From Arthrobacter silviterrae (GTDB lineage Bacteria; Actinomycetota; Actinomycetes; Actinomycetales; Micrococcaceae), in the NCBI RefSeq assembly GCF_011045165.1, contig NZ_JAAKZI010000038.1, positions 1 through 34,443 on the forward strand: 34,443 nucleotides of DNA, given 5' to 3'. The notes beneath the pieces are model-generated. The model saw only the letters and a program-made list of their open reading frames with translations. It ran no database searches and was not told the DNA's origin. Positions within the stretch are counted from its first letter, which is position 1; each line of letters begins with the position of its first letter. Positions 1 to 8,290 of the stretch are shown here, in pieces. Position numbers and translations under genes: made by a program.

Positions 1-282
1 GGCCACCAGGGCCGCCTTCACCGCCGCGAGCCCTGATTCCAGGACCCGCAGCTGCTCCAGCGCCGCGGCCGTGCCCGCCTGCACGGCCCGGGCGGTGGAG
101 GCACGGGAGGCCGGTTCCGGGTCGGGGACAGGGTACGGGATGAACGCCGGCAACCCGGCCAGGGAGGCGCTGCCGGGGCCAAACGGTTCAACGGCGGGCA
201 GGGACACGGCGGCCAGCACCGCCGCCACATCCTGTGCGGCGGGGGATTCCCCGTTCCCGGGGCCGGTCACCAACCCGTCCAT
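1..282 (-). CDS. N-terminal part of a protein, possibly DUF222/HNH endonuclease family (runs off left edge)
   Basis: An open frame reads leftwards from an ATG at 282 and leaves the window without a stop, giving 94 residues. The N-terminus is rich in Ala, Pro and Gly. It ends in a predicted helix containing EQLRVLESGLAAVKAALVA, which resembles the first helix of DUF222 domains that precede HNH nuclease domains in Arthrobacter. No nuclease motif lies inside the window, so the family is an inference from a short resemblance. The start is supported by a -10-like TAGTGT six bases upstream with TTGCGT 17 bases further up, which would give a leaderless transcript. The gene faces away from the acetyltransferase upstream of it. 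Confidence 0.5.
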   Translation of the reverse strand, partial: MDGLVTGPGNGESPAAQDVAAVLAAVSLPAVEPFGPGSASLAGLPAFIPYPVPDPEPASRASTARAVQAGTAAALEQLRVLESGLAAVKAALVA

Positions 283-288
283 GAACCC

Positions 289-317
289 ACACTACCCGCA
301 CCGTAACCGAAACGCAA
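289..317 (-). promoter_or_regulatory. Candidate leaderless promoter of the left-edge gene
   Basis: On the minus strand TTGCGT (317-312) is followed after 17 bases by TAGTGT (294-289), then six bases, then the ATG at 282. The spacing places the transcription start at or next to the start codon. No Shine-Dalgarno sequence is visible. The region just upstream (about 318-345) is unusually AT-rich for this window. The rest of the 283-508 gap shows no gene and no convincing terminator. Confidence 0.45.
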
Positions 318-508
318 TAGTTACTAGGACAAATATTCTATATCCCCTGCCGCCGAGCCCCGCCTTTCCGCGCCACCGCCACCGCGCACAAACCAGGCCC
401 GGCACCGGAAGCAAGCCCACCGGCGTCGAGCATCACCAGCAGCGAGCCTGGCCGGCAGCGGCAGCAAAGCCGCGGGAGCAAAGCGGCCGGGGCAAAAAAC
501 TGCGTGGA

Positions 509-1498
509 TCATCCGCCCAGATGCTTCTCCCAGGCCACGGTGCGGCGCACGGGCCGGTAGCCCATTCCTTCGTAGAGCCCCAACGCGCCCGTGGGGTTTT
601 CAGTGTCAACATCCAGGCAGGCGTGCTCCATCCCTGCCGCCCTGTACCGGGCCATGGCATCGGACAGCAGGGCGGACGCAATCCCACGCCCGCGCCAGGC
701 CCGCCGCACGCCAAGAATTTCCGTGTACCCTTCCTGCCTGCCCTCTTTCGCAAACCGCTCAGGGTCGTACATGGAAAGCTGGTATCCGGCCACCTCCCCG
801 GTGCGGGTGTCAAGCGCCACGGCAGACCACGCGGCCCGGAAGTTCTCAGATTTCAGCAGAAAGCCCCATTGCTGGACACTCCGCGGCTCCGAGCCCCAAT
901 GGTCTGCAAATGCCTCATTGTGCGCGAGCCGGACCGGTTCGGCCAAGGCCTGCGTAAAGAGCGACAACACAATCCCCGAGGGCACCGCGACAGCGGGCGC
1001 ACCGGAAAGCGGCCGGGCCATCTCGGAAAAGTACCGCACCGGTAGATAACCGGCCCCGGCAAACAACCCGGTATGCGCCGGATTCACTTCTTGGGTGTAA
1101 CTTCGCACCATCCCCGGCGGCAGCCCTTCCGAGGCGAAGCGGGCACGCAGCCGGTCCTCCTGCCAGAACAGCATGCCGGCGCCAATCCCCCGCCTCTGCC
1201 ACTGCGGGTCAACGCCACCGAAGGCATAGCCCACCGCGGCGCCGGGATTTTTGGACACGCTCGCATAGGCCCTGTGCACCCCGTCGGCATCAAAACCCGC
1301 CAGCGTGTTCTCCGCAGAGGGGTTGACGGAATCCTCGAAGCTTGTTGCCAGCTCCGAACGGGTCTCATGCCAGTGCGCGTTCTCGGCCGCGGCAATTCGC
1401 TCCACCAGGGCCAGCCAACCGTCAATGTCGCCGTCGGCCAGCGGCCGGAACGCCAGGCCGCCGGCCCATGGAAGGGAGTTATCGGGGAGGGCCGTCAT
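509..1498 (-). CDS. Tandem-GNAT acetyltransferase
   Basis: This 329-residue protein has two GNAT-like halves. The first carries QRRGIGAGMLFWQEDRLRA, an acetyl-CoA pyrophosphate-binding loop (Q/RxxGxG/A). The second carries WRGRGIASALLSDAMARY followed by ENPTGALGLYEGMGYRPV, the classical C-terminal GNAT strand and helix. The two-domain layout and length recall mycothiol synthase MshD, but tandem GNATs have many substrates and the sequence alone does not identify one. The ATG is preceded by a run of six G that can serve as ribosome binding site. It starts 10 bases after the cydDC stop on the same strand, so it is probably the last gene of the cyd transcript. Confidence 0.85.
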   Translation of the reverse strand: MTALPDNSLPWAGGLAFRPLADGDIDGWLALVERIAAAENAHWHETRSELATSFEDSVNPSAENTLAGFDADGVHRAYASVSKNPGAAVGYAFGGVDPQWQRRGIGAGMLFWQEDRLRARFASEGLPPGMVRSYTQEVNPAHTGLFAGAGYLPVRYFSEMARPLSGAPAVAVPSGIVLSLFTQALAEPVRLAHNEAFADHWGSEPRSVQQWGFLLKSENFRAAWSAVALDTRTGEVAGYQLSMYDPERFAKEGRQEGYTEILGVRRAWRGRGIASALLSDAMARYRAAGMEHACLDVDTENPTGALGLYEGMGYRPVRRTVAWEKHLGG

Positions 1499-1507
1499 CC
1501 CCCCAGC

Positions 1508-4500
1508 CTAAACGCCGGCCGCCTCCTGCACCACAGCCTCCCTGCCGTTCGCCAGCCCAAGCGACAGGTGGGTGTCAGCGGTCGCAGCCAGGCCGGCGTC
1601 ATGGGTCACCAGGACCACCGCGACATCGGCCAGGGAAGCGCGCAACTGTTCCACAAGTTCCTGCGATTCGTCCTCGCCCAGGTGCGCGGCCGGTTCATCG
1701 AGAAGCACGACGGCGGCCCCCGCCACGAGCGTCCGTGCCACCGACACGCGGGTCCGCTGCCCGCCGGAGAGATGATGGCCCCCCGGCCCAACCCGGGTCG
1801 CCAGGCCCTCCGGGAGCGCCCGGAACCACGGCCCGAGCCCCACGGTTTCCAGGGCTGTTTCCAACTCCCTGTCCGTGGGGGCGCTGGCGGCAGGGCGGGC
1901 CAGCGCGAGGTTGGAGCGCAGTGTCGAGTTGAAGAGATATGCCTCCTGGGGACACCAGGCAATCCGCGCCAGGGCCTGCGGCGACGCCGGCCCGCCGTTG
2001 ATGGTGTAGCTGCCACGTTCAGGCTTGAGGAAGCCGAGCAGCACGGCCAGCAGGGTCGATTTGCCCGCGCCGGAGGGCCCGCTGACACTCCACCACCGCC
2101 CGCGCTCCGTGCCCCCGCTGATGCCTGTGAACACCGGCTCCGGGGCGCCCGGGTACCGGGCCGTGATCCCATCCACGCGCACGGAGGCACCGGGATCCAT
2201 CTCAATGACACGGTCCGGAATGGCTGCGGGCGGTGCAGCCACCACCCCGCCTGCCCCCGTTGTGGCACTGTCCAGCAGCGGCATGGTCCGCGCCATCATG
2301 GTGCCCAGCACGGGCAACTGTTCCACGGCTTCAATGTACTGGCCCAGCGGTTCTGCCAGCGCCAGCATCAGCAGGGCCGCCACGGCCGCTGCTCGGGGGT
2401 CCGCCCCGGCGGCGATGGAGCATGCCGTCACGGCGACGGCGGCCGCCGACGTCAGGATCGACACGGCCGACTGGCCCAGTCCGTTGGCAAAGGCGAGGCG
2501 GCGCAACGGTGCGGAGACTGCCAGGTCGCGGGCGGCAAAGGCGCGGGCCTGGACCTCCCCCACCCCGTTGGCGGCCAGCTGGTCCGCTGCAGCCAGCAGG
2601 GTGGTGGCCCTGGACGCCAGCCAGGAACGGTGCACGGCGGCCGCAGCCGATGACCGGCGCTGGGCCGCGTACACCACCACGGGCAGCACCAGCAGCACCA
2701 GGACCCCCAGCAGGACCACGGGCCATGCGGCCGCCGGAACCAGCCACACCGTGGCGGCCAGCACCGCCAGAAACGAAAGGATGGCGGCCGGAATGGGCAC
2801 GGCAGCGCGGGGCAGCGCGTCCCGCAGCTCGTCGACGTCGGCCACCAGGGTCCCCAGGGAACCGCCCGAGCGGGTCAGCCGCCCCCAATGGCGCACGTTC
2901 GATCCCAGCGCGTCCCACAGCTTCAGCCGCAGGTCGGCGGCCCAGCGGAAGACGGCGTCGTGCGTCAGCAGGCGTTCGCTGTAGCGGAGCACGGAACGGC
3001 CCACGCCAAACGCCCGCACGCCAACAATGAGCGTCATGAGGTACATCATGGGCGGCTGGGCCGCGGCCCACACGATGAGCCAGCCGGAAACGCCGGACAA
3101 GGCAGCTGCGCTGAGTGTTGCAAGGGCGGAAACCGCAACACCGGCCAGGAAGCGGGGCGAGCGCAGAGGCAGCTGCCGGAGCCAGCGCCACTTGAATGTG
3201 GCCGGGCCCGCAAGGGCATGACCCGGCGCGGTGGGGGGAATTTTGGCGGCGGGTGTGCCGGAGCGCAAGGGCCCGGTCCCATGGGTTTCGGCAGGCGGAA
3301 CCACCGGCGAGACAGGCTCAAACACCGGGCTGGCAGGCGAAACCAGCGGGCCGGCAGGCTCAACCACCGGGCCGCGCAACAGGCCCGCCAGCGCCGAGTC
3401 ATGGGTGGCCACGACCAGGGCCACCGTGCCGCGCAGGGCACAGATGGCCCGGCGAACCATGTGGGCCGACACGGGATCCAGGTGGGCCGTGGGCTCGTCG
3501 AAGAGGACAAGTTCCACTGAAGGGTCGGTGGCGGTTCGCGCCAGCGCCCGGGCCACGGCCACGCGGCGCAGCTCCCCGGGGCTGCACTCAAGGGGGGAAC
3601 GAGCCGCCAGGTGGCCCGCATTGACTTGTTCCAGGGCCCATTGCACGGCACCGTCCGGCACCTCCAGGCCCAGCTGCCCGGCGGCGTAGAGGGCCACCTC
3701 GGCTGCCATGGTGTCTTCAGAAAAGACGGGATGCTGCGGCACCCAGGCAAGGGCATCCCGTGAGGCAGTGCGCAGCCTGCCGCTGACTTCGGCATCCCCC
3801 GGAAGCCCTGCCAACACCGCCAGGGCAGTGGACTTGCCCGTGCCGCTGGCGCCGGCGAGCACCAGCACGCCCCCGCGCGGCACCACAGCCGAGAAGCCGG
3901 ACAGGGCTGCCTCCGTCCGCCCCGGATACCGGACGCGCAGGTTCTCGGCCCGCACGACGGCGGCACCGGCGTCGGGCGCGGAAGCGGTGGCCTGGCGGGT
4001 GGCCGGGATGGCGACGGCCGCACCGGAGCCGGGAGCGGCCACAGGCCGGTCCGTGCCCAGGATCTCATTGACGCGGCGCAGTGCCTCGACGCCGTCCTCG
4101 CTGCCGTGATGGGCGGCGCCAACGTCGCGCAGCGGCCGGAAGCATTCGGGGGCCAGCATGAGGGCCAGGAGCCCCGCCTCGAGCGTCATGCCGCCGTAAA
4201 CCAGCCTGACGCCGATGAAGACGGCCACGACAGCCACCGAGATGGTGCTGATCAATTCCAGCGCCATGGATGAGAGGAAGGCGGTGCGGAGGGTGGCCAT
4301 GGTGGATTTGCGGTACTGCTCGGAGACGTCTGCGAGCGCCCGGCGCTGGGCCCCTGCACGCCTCAGGCCCACAAGCACGGGAAGGCCCCGGGCCAGCTCG
4401 AGGAGGTGGTTCGACAGCCTGTCCAGGCCCCGGGCAGCGAGCTCCACCCGGTCCTGGGTGTGGAAGCCGATCAGCACCATGAAGACCGGCACCAGCGGCA

Positions 4501-4984
4501 CGGTGAGTGCCACGACCAGGGCGCTGACCCAGTCGGTCAGCAGGATCTGCAGGCCGATGAGGGCGGGCAGCACGGCGCAGCTGACGAGTGCGGGCAGGTA
4601 CGCCGTGAAGTAGTTGTCCAGCCCGTCCAGCCCGCGGCTGGCCAGCATCCCTTCAGCACCGGTGCCGGTGCTGCCCGCACTGTTGCCGGACAGCCGGTGG
4701 GCCATGAGACGTGCCCGCAGTTCCTCCTTGGTGCCCAGGGCCGCCCGCCGCGCCAGCACCTGCTGGCCCCACACGGCAGCGGCCAGCGCGGCGGCGCCGA
4801 GCCCGCCCTGGATGGCCAGCCGCAACATCTCGGGCTGCCTCCCGCCGGCCCAGCCGCCCAGGGCGTGGGCCAGCGCGGCCATGAGGAGCACCAGGCCCAC
4901 GGCCTTGAGCGCGGCCAGGCCGGCGAGCCCGGCGAGAGCTATGCGGGTGCTCTTCCCGGCGGGCAGGGCGGGGCGGGGACTCAT
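1508..4984 (-). CDS. cydDC: Fused CydD-CydC thiol/heme ABC exporter required for cytochrome bd assembly
   Basis: The 1158-residue protein contains two complete ABC exporter halves in one chain. Half one has membrane helices in about residues 15-285, Walker A GASGTGKST (378-386) and Walker B LVLFDEPTAHLD. Half two has helices from about 610, Walker A GPSGAGKST, signature LSGGQRTRVSVARTL and Walker B VVLLDEPAAHL. The halves are joined by a Pro/Val/Ser-rich linker at about 540-595. In other bacteria CydD and CydC form a heterodimer that exports cysteine/glutathione or handles heme and is needed to mature cytochrome bd; fusions occur in actinobacteria. The first half has CSPGEL in place of LSGGQ, so the two ATP sites are probably unequal. 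The start was set at the ATG one base after the cydB stop; a longer in-frame extension would overlap cydB. Confidence 0.93.
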   Translation of the reverse strand: MSPRPALPAGKSTRIALAGLAGLAALKAVGLVLLMAALAHALGGWAGGRQPEMLRLAIQGGLGAAALAAAVWGQQVLARRAALGTKEELRARLMAHRLSGNSAGSTGTGAEGMLASRGLDGLDNYFTAYLPALVSCAVLPALIGLQILLTDWVSALVVALTVPLVPVFMVLIGFHTQDRVELAARGLDRLSNHLLELARGLPVLVGLRRAGAQRRALADVSEQYRKSTMATLRTAFLSSMALELISTISVAVVAVFIGVRLVYGGMTLEAGLLALMLAPECFRPLRDVGAAHHGSEDGVEALRRVNEILGTDRPVAAPGSGAAVAIPATRQATASAPDAGAAVVRAENLRVRYPGRTEAALSGFSAVVPRGGVLVLAGASGTGKSTALAVLAGLPGDAEVSGRLRTASRDALAWVPQHPVFSEDTMAAEVALYAAGQLGLEVPDGAVQWALEQVNAGHLAARSPLECSPGELRRVAVARALARTATDPSVELVLFDEPTAHLDPVSAHMVRRAICALRGTVALVVATHDSALAGLLRGPVVEPAGPLVSPASPVFEPVSPVVPPAETHGTGPLRSGTPAAKIPPTAPGHALAGPATFKWRWLRQLPLRSPRFLAGVAVSALATLSAAALSGVSGWLIVWAAAQPPMMYLMTLIVGVRAFGVGRSVLRYSERLLTHDAVFRWAADLRLKLWDALGSNVRHWGRLTRSGGSLGTLVADVDELRDALPRAAVPIPAAILSFLAVLAATVWLVPAAAWPVVLLGVLVLLVLPVVVYAAQRRSSAAAAVHRSWLASRATTLLAAADQLAANGVGEVQARAFAARDLAVSAPLRRLAFANGLGQSAVSILTSAAAVAVTACSIAAGADPRAAAVAALLMLALAEPLGQYIEAVEQLPVLGTMMARTMPLLDSATTGAGGVVAAPPAAIPDRVIEMDPGASVRVDGITARYPGAPEPVFTGISGGTERGRWWSVSGPSGAGKSTLLAVLLGFLKPERGSYTINGGPASPQALARIAWCPQEAYLFNSTLRSNLALARPAASAPTDRELETALETVGLGPWFRALPEGLATRVGPGGHHLSGGQRTRVSVARTLVAGAAVVLLDEPAAHLGEDESQELVEQLRASLADVAVVLVTHDAGLAATADTHLSLGLANGREAVVQEAAGV

Positions 4985-4985
4985 G

Positions 4986-6056
4986 TCAGGCTCCCCCTGC
5001 CGCGGCAACGCCCTTGCCTGTTGCGGAGGCCGGCCCGACGGCGGGGGCGAAGTCGTGCGGGTCCGGCAGGTGGGTGATGCTGATGCGCTTGCGGAAGATC
5101 CAGTAGGTCCAGGCCTGATAGGCCAGCACCAGCGGCACGCCCACGGCGGCCACAATGGTCATCAGTCCCAAGGTGTAGGCCGAGGAGGAGGCATTGGTGA
5201 CCGTGAGGTTCCAGGCGCTGTTGAGGGTGGACGGCAGCACCACGGGGAAGGTTGCACTGAAGATGGCCGTGCTGCCCAGCACCAGGAAAGCGCCCAGGGA
5301 CAAAAAGCTCAGCCCCTCCCTGTCCTTGCGGTTGGCCAGCCATGCCGCGGCTGCCGCCAGCACGGCAGCGGCGATCAGGGCCCAGCTGAAGGCTTTGCCA
5401 TTCTGGAGTGCCACCGCAATGGCCCAGGCCGCCATCGGCAGCAGAGCCGGAACCAGCCAACGGCCCACCAGGCGGCGGGCGCGGTGGCGGACGGCGCCGT
5501 CGGTCTTCAGGGCCAGGAAGGCGCCCGCCTGGAGGAGGCAGAAGCCCACCAGTGCCAGCCCGCCGAGCACTGCGTACCAGGTGAACCAGGCGAAGGGGCC
5601 GCCCACGCGGTCGCCGTTGGCATTCAGGGGCAGGCCGGTGGTGGTCAGGGCCAGCATGGCACCGATGCCAAAGGCAGCCACGAAGGAACCGACGGCGATG
5701 GCCCAGTCCCAGGTCCTGCGCCATATGTCCGAGTGGACCTTGCCGCGGTATTCAAATGCCACGGCCCTGAAGATGAGGGCCAACAGCACAAACACCAGGG
5801 GGATGTAGAGGGAGGAGAACAGTGAGGCGTACCAGAACGGGAAGGCGGCAAATGTGGCGCCGCCGGCGGTGATCAGCCACACCTCATTGCCGTCCCACAC
5901 GGGGCCCACGGTGTTCAGCAGCAGGCGCCGTTCCTTTTCGTCCCGGGCAAACGTCTTCATGAGCATTCCCACGCCAAGGTCGAATCCCTCGAGGAAGAGG
6001 TATCCGGTCCACAGCACGGCAATGAGAATGAACCACAGGGTGGGGAGGAAGTCCAT
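4986..6056 (-). CDS. cydB: Cytochrome bd ubiquinol/menaquinol oxidase subunit II
   Basis: The 356-residue polytopic protein starts MDFLPTLWFILIAVLWTGY and continues FLEGFDLGVGML, the characteristic N-terminus of CydB. The following GPVWDGNEVWLITAGGATFA block is also diagnostic. CydB packs against CydA in the cytoplasmic membrane to form the quinol:O2 oxidoreductase. The gene lies 72 bases after cydA and one base before cydDC on the same strand, so the three are almost certainly one transcript. The gap to cydA holds a GC-rich stem-loop (6107-6129). Confidence 0.96.
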   Translation of the reverse strand: MDFLPTLWFILIAVLWTGYLFLEGFDLGVGMLMKTFARDEKERRLLLNTVGPVWDGNEVWLITAGGATFAAFPFWYASLFSSLYIPLVFVLLALIFRAVAFEYRGKVHSDIWRRTWDWAIAVGSFVAAFGIGAMLALTTTGLPLNANGDRVGGPFAWFTWYAVLGGLALVGFCLLQAGAFLALKTDGAVRHRARRLVGRWLVPALLPMAAWAIAVALQNGKAFSWALIAAAVLAAAAAWLANRKDREGLSFLSLGAFLVLGSTAIFSATFPVVLPSTLNSAWNLTVTNASSSAYTLGLMTIVAAVGVPLVLAYQAWTYWIFRKRISITHLPDPHDFAPAVGPASATGKGVAAAGGA

Positions 6057-6106
6057 TGAATGAATCCTTAGTCCAGGGATGTTGGCGGAACAGGTGCGGG
6101 GGCTGC

Positions 6107-6129
6107 GCCCGGCCGGCGGGCGGCCGGGC
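6107..6129 (-). other. GC-rich stem-loop between cydA and cydB
   Basis: Nine bases GCCCGGCCG (6107-6115) pair perfectly with 6121-6129 across a five-base loop, immediately downstream of the cydA stop. There is no T tract on either strand, so it is unlikely to end transcription. An mRNA-stabilising or processing role between cydA and cydB is possible but not shown. Confidence 0.45.
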
Positions 6130-7724
6130 TAGTAGGCAAAGGCAAGGACATCGCCGCCGCCCTCCCCGCCCGGGTGCGTGCCGCCGTCGTCCTTCCCGCC
6201 TGGGCCGCCCGGATGGGCCAGCTCCGGCATGGCGGAGACGGTCCCGCCGCGGATGTACTTGACCAGCAGCACCACCTCCACCACCAGCAGGACGGCGTAG
6301 ACGGTGGCCAGGGACGCCAGCGAGAAGACCATCTCCCCCGCCGAGACACCCGGCGAGACGGCTGCCGCGGTGAACATGAACACCTGGTCAACGCCGCTCA
6401 TGGAGGGATTGGGGGCCACCACAAAGGGCTGGCGGCCCATTTCGGTGAAGATCCAGCCCGCGGCGTTGGCACCAAACGGGGCCAGGATGCCGAACAGGGC
6501 CAGCCGCATGAGCCACTTGGCCTGGGGAACGGTGCCCTTGCGGGTGATCCACAGGGCCACCGCGGCGGCCAGGGCTGCCAGCCCGCCGAAGCCGATCATC
6601 ATGCGGAATCCCCAGTAGGTGACGGGCATGACCGGGACATAGTTGATTTCCTGGCCGGCCCGCGTTCCGTACAGCGGGTCGTCGGGCAGGTACTTGCCAT
6701 ACTTTGCCTGGTATTCGGGCACCAGCGTGTTGACGCCCTTGATGTCCGTGGTGAAGTCGTTGTGGGCCAGGAAGGACAGCAGCCCGGGGATTTCCATGAC
6801 TGCCACCACCTTGGAGCAGTCGCGGCTGCTGAGATCGCCGACGGACAGGACGGAGAAGCTGGTGCCGTCGTGGCAGGCGGCCTCGGCGGCGGCCATCTTC
6901 ATGGGCTGCTGTTCAAACATGAGCTTGCCCGACAGGTCACCGGACACGGCGGAGCCGGCAAAGGCGATCATGGCGACGACGGCGCCGATGCGCAGCGACT
7001 TGATCCACACGGCGTGGTCCCGCTTGTCGCGGCCCGGGATGGTGGCTGATTCGCCGACGATAACGTGCCCGCGGGCGTCGACGGTGTCGATGCCGTCACG
7101 ACGGCGGCGCCACAGGTGGTACCACGCGATGCCCAGCAGGAAGCCGCCGGCCACGGCCAGGGCGCCGGTGATGGTGTGGAAGAACGCCACCAGGGCAGTG
7201 TTGTTGGTAAATACGGCCCAGGCATCCACCATCTGGGGGTGCCCGTTGACCATCCTCACGCCGACGGGGTGCTGCATCCATGAGTTGGCGACCAGGATGA
7301 AGTAGGCGGACAGGATGGACCCGCACACGGCGATCCACAGGCAGGCCAGGTGGATCTTTGCCGGCAGCCTCTTCCAGCCGAAGATCCACAGCCCCAGGAA
7401 GGTCGACTCAACGAAGAAGGCCAGCAGTGACTCCATGGCCAGCGGGGCGCCAAACACATCGCCCACAAAGCGGCTGTATTCACTCCACGCCATCCCGAAC
7501 TGGAACTCCTGGACGATGCCCGTGGCCACACCCATGATGAAGTTGATCAGGAACAGCTTGCCCCAAAACTTCGTCGCCCGCAGGTACTCTTCCCTGCCGG
7601 TGCGGTGCCAGGTGGTCTGCAGGATCGCCACCAGGGCCCCGAGCCCGATGGTCAGGGGGACCATCAGGAAGTGGTACACCGTCACTATCCCGAACTGCCA
7701 CCTGGCAATGTCCAGTGCTTCCAT
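6129..7724 (-). CDS. cydA: Cytochrome bd ubiquinol/menaquinol oxidase subunit I
   Basis: The 531-residue protein begins MEALDIARWQFGIVTVYHF, the standard CydA start. Visible ligands are His18 (E. coli His19), His183 in FFHTITGAL (E. coli His186) and Met376 in FRMMIG (E. coli Met393). Glu98 and Glu106 of the AMESLLAFFVEST helix and the quinol-loop pair Lys276/Glu281 (KMAAAEA) are present. It oxidises quinol and reduces O2 to water with high affinity. The start was placed at the ATG at 7724, with AGG seven bases upstream; an in-frame GTG at 7742 adds six residues and is less likely. It is first in the cydA-cydB-cydDC-GNAT run. Confidence 0.96.
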   Translation of the reverse strand: MEALDIARWQFGIVTVYHFLMVPLTIGLGALVAILQTTWHRTGREEYLRATKFWGKLFLINFIMGVATGIVQEFQFGMAWSEYSRFVGDVFGAPLAMESLLAFFVESTFLGLWIFGWKRLPAKIHLACLWIAVCGSILSAYFILVANSWMQHPVGVRMVNGHPQMVDAWAVFTNNTALVAFFHTITGALAVAGGFLLGIAWYHLWRRRRDGIDTVDARGHVIVGESATIPGRDKRDHAVWIKSLRIGAVVAMIAFAGSAVSGDLSGKLMFEQQPMKMAAAEAACHDGTSFSVLSVGDLSSRDCSKVVAVMEIPGLLSFLAHNDFTTDIKGVNTLVPEYQAKYGKYLPDDPLYGTRAGQEINYVPVMPVTYWGFRMMIGFGGLAALAAAVALWITRKGTVPQAKWLMRLALFGILAPFGANAAGWIFTEMGRQPFVVAPNPSMSGVDQVFMFTAAAVSPGVSAGEMVFSLASLATVYAVLLVVEVVLLVKYIRGGTVSAMPELAHPGGPGGKDDGGTHPGGEGGGDVLAFAY

Positions 7725-7767
7725 CAACGAGCCTCGTTCCACGTCTTGAGCCGTCCAGCGGTGAAAT

Positions 7768-7784
7768 TTCTACATTATGTAGAA
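7768..7784. promoter_or_regulatory. Operator dyad 1 in the blaI-cydA intergenic region
   Basis: TTCTACATTATGTAGAA is a perfect 8+1+8 palindrome. It contains the TACA/TGTA half-sites known for BlaI/MecI operators. It sits over the predicted cydA transcription start. Its centre is 24 bases from that of the second dyad, so two repressor dimers could bind on roughly the same helix face. Confidence 0.7.
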
Positions 7785-7790
7785 GTCTAA

Positions 7791-7809
7791 GTTCTACCCT
7801 GCGTAGAAC
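7791..7809. promoter_or_regulatory. Operator dyad 2 in the blaI-cydA intergenic region
   Basis: The arms GTTCTAC and GTAGAAC are perfect inverted repeats around a five-base centre. They share the TTCTAC-N5-GTAGAA pattern with dyad 1. This copy contains the predicted cydA -10 hexamer. A further half-site CTCTAC occurs at 7855-7860, just before the blaI ribosome binding site, which would fit autoregulation. Confidence 0.7.
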
Positions 7810-7820
7810 ATTGCTGTCAA
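7791..7820 (-). promoter_or_regulatory. Predicted sigma-A promoter of the cyd operon
   Basis: On the minus strand a consensus TTGACA (7820-7815) is followed after 18 bases by TAGAAC (7796-7791). Transcription would start near 7784, about 60 bases before the cydA ATG. The -10 hexamer lies within one operator dyad and the predicted start point touches the other, a layout typical of repression by steric block. Confidence 0.6.
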
Positions 7821-7877
7821 AACCTGTACATTGGACTTGGAAACAAAAGTTTTGCTCTACGAATAGAAGGATCTTGC

Positions 7878-8258
7878 ATGGCAACTCTTGGGGACCTGGA
7901 ACGGGCCGTCATGGATCTTTTGTGGGAACATCCCGAAGCCATCACGGCCAACGCCTTGCGGGACCTGCTTTCGCAGCGCCCGTCGGGGGACGGCGACGGA
8001 CAGGAATCGCGGCCGCTGGCAGTCACCACCGTACTGACAGTGCTGTCGCGGCTGGAAAAGAAGGGCCTGGTGGAGCGCGAGCGTTCTTCCCGCCCGCACC
8101 GCTACCGTGCCGTCACGAGCCGTGCCGACCACACGGCGGAGCTCATGCTCGAGGTGCTGGGCTCCGCCCCCGACCGCGAAGCCGTGCTGGCCCGCTTCAT
8201 CGGCACCGTCAGCGAAGGCGAGGCCGCGACCCTGCGCAAGCTTTTGGGCCGCGACTGA
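7878..8258 (+). CDS. BlaI/MecI/CopY-family transcriptional repressor
   Basis: This 126-residue protein is of typical length for the family. It starts LGDLERAVMDLLWEHPEAITANALRDLL and continues AVTTVLTVLSRLEKKGLVERERSSRPHRYRAV, the winged-helix domain with its recognition helix and wing. A C-terminal dimerisation helix region follows (about 85-126). Family members dimerise on TACA/TGTA palindromes and are inactivated by proteolysis or metal. The start ATG has GAAGGA seven bases upstream. The gene is divergent from cydA across two dyads and is followed 32 bases later by an M56 protease, the usual two-gene layout. The cyd operon is the evident target, by inference from position. Confidence 0.92.
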   Translation: MATLGDLERAVMDLLWEHPEAITANALRDLLSQRPSGDGDGQESRPLAVTTVLTVLSRLEKKGLVERERSSRPHRYRAVTSRADHTAELMLEVLGSAPDREAVLARFIGTVSEGEAATLRKLLGRD

Positions 8259-8278
8259 ATCCGTCCGCCGCCACACGG

Positions 8279-8284
8279 TAGGTT
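8279..8284 (+). promoter_or_regulatory. Possible -10 box of a leaderless transcript of the M56 protease gene
   Basis: TAGGTT ends six bases before the ATG at 8291, in the 32-base gap after blaI. No clear Shine-Dalgarno sequence precedes this ATG. No good -35 hexamer is visible, so read-through from blaI is the alternative. Confidence 0.3.
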
Positions 8285-8290
8285 TGCAGT

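Noticed and set aside
1073-2653. A 526-residue open frame on the plus strand opposite the GNAT gene and cydDC
   Set aside because: It spans two clear minus-strand genes, is full of Arg, Gly, Pro and His typical of antisense frames in GC-rich DNA, and shows no known motif.
4985-5155. Upstream extension of CydDC by 57 residues
   Set aside because: It lies inside cydB and has no membrane or ABC character; the ATG one base after the cydB stop gives a normal CydD start.
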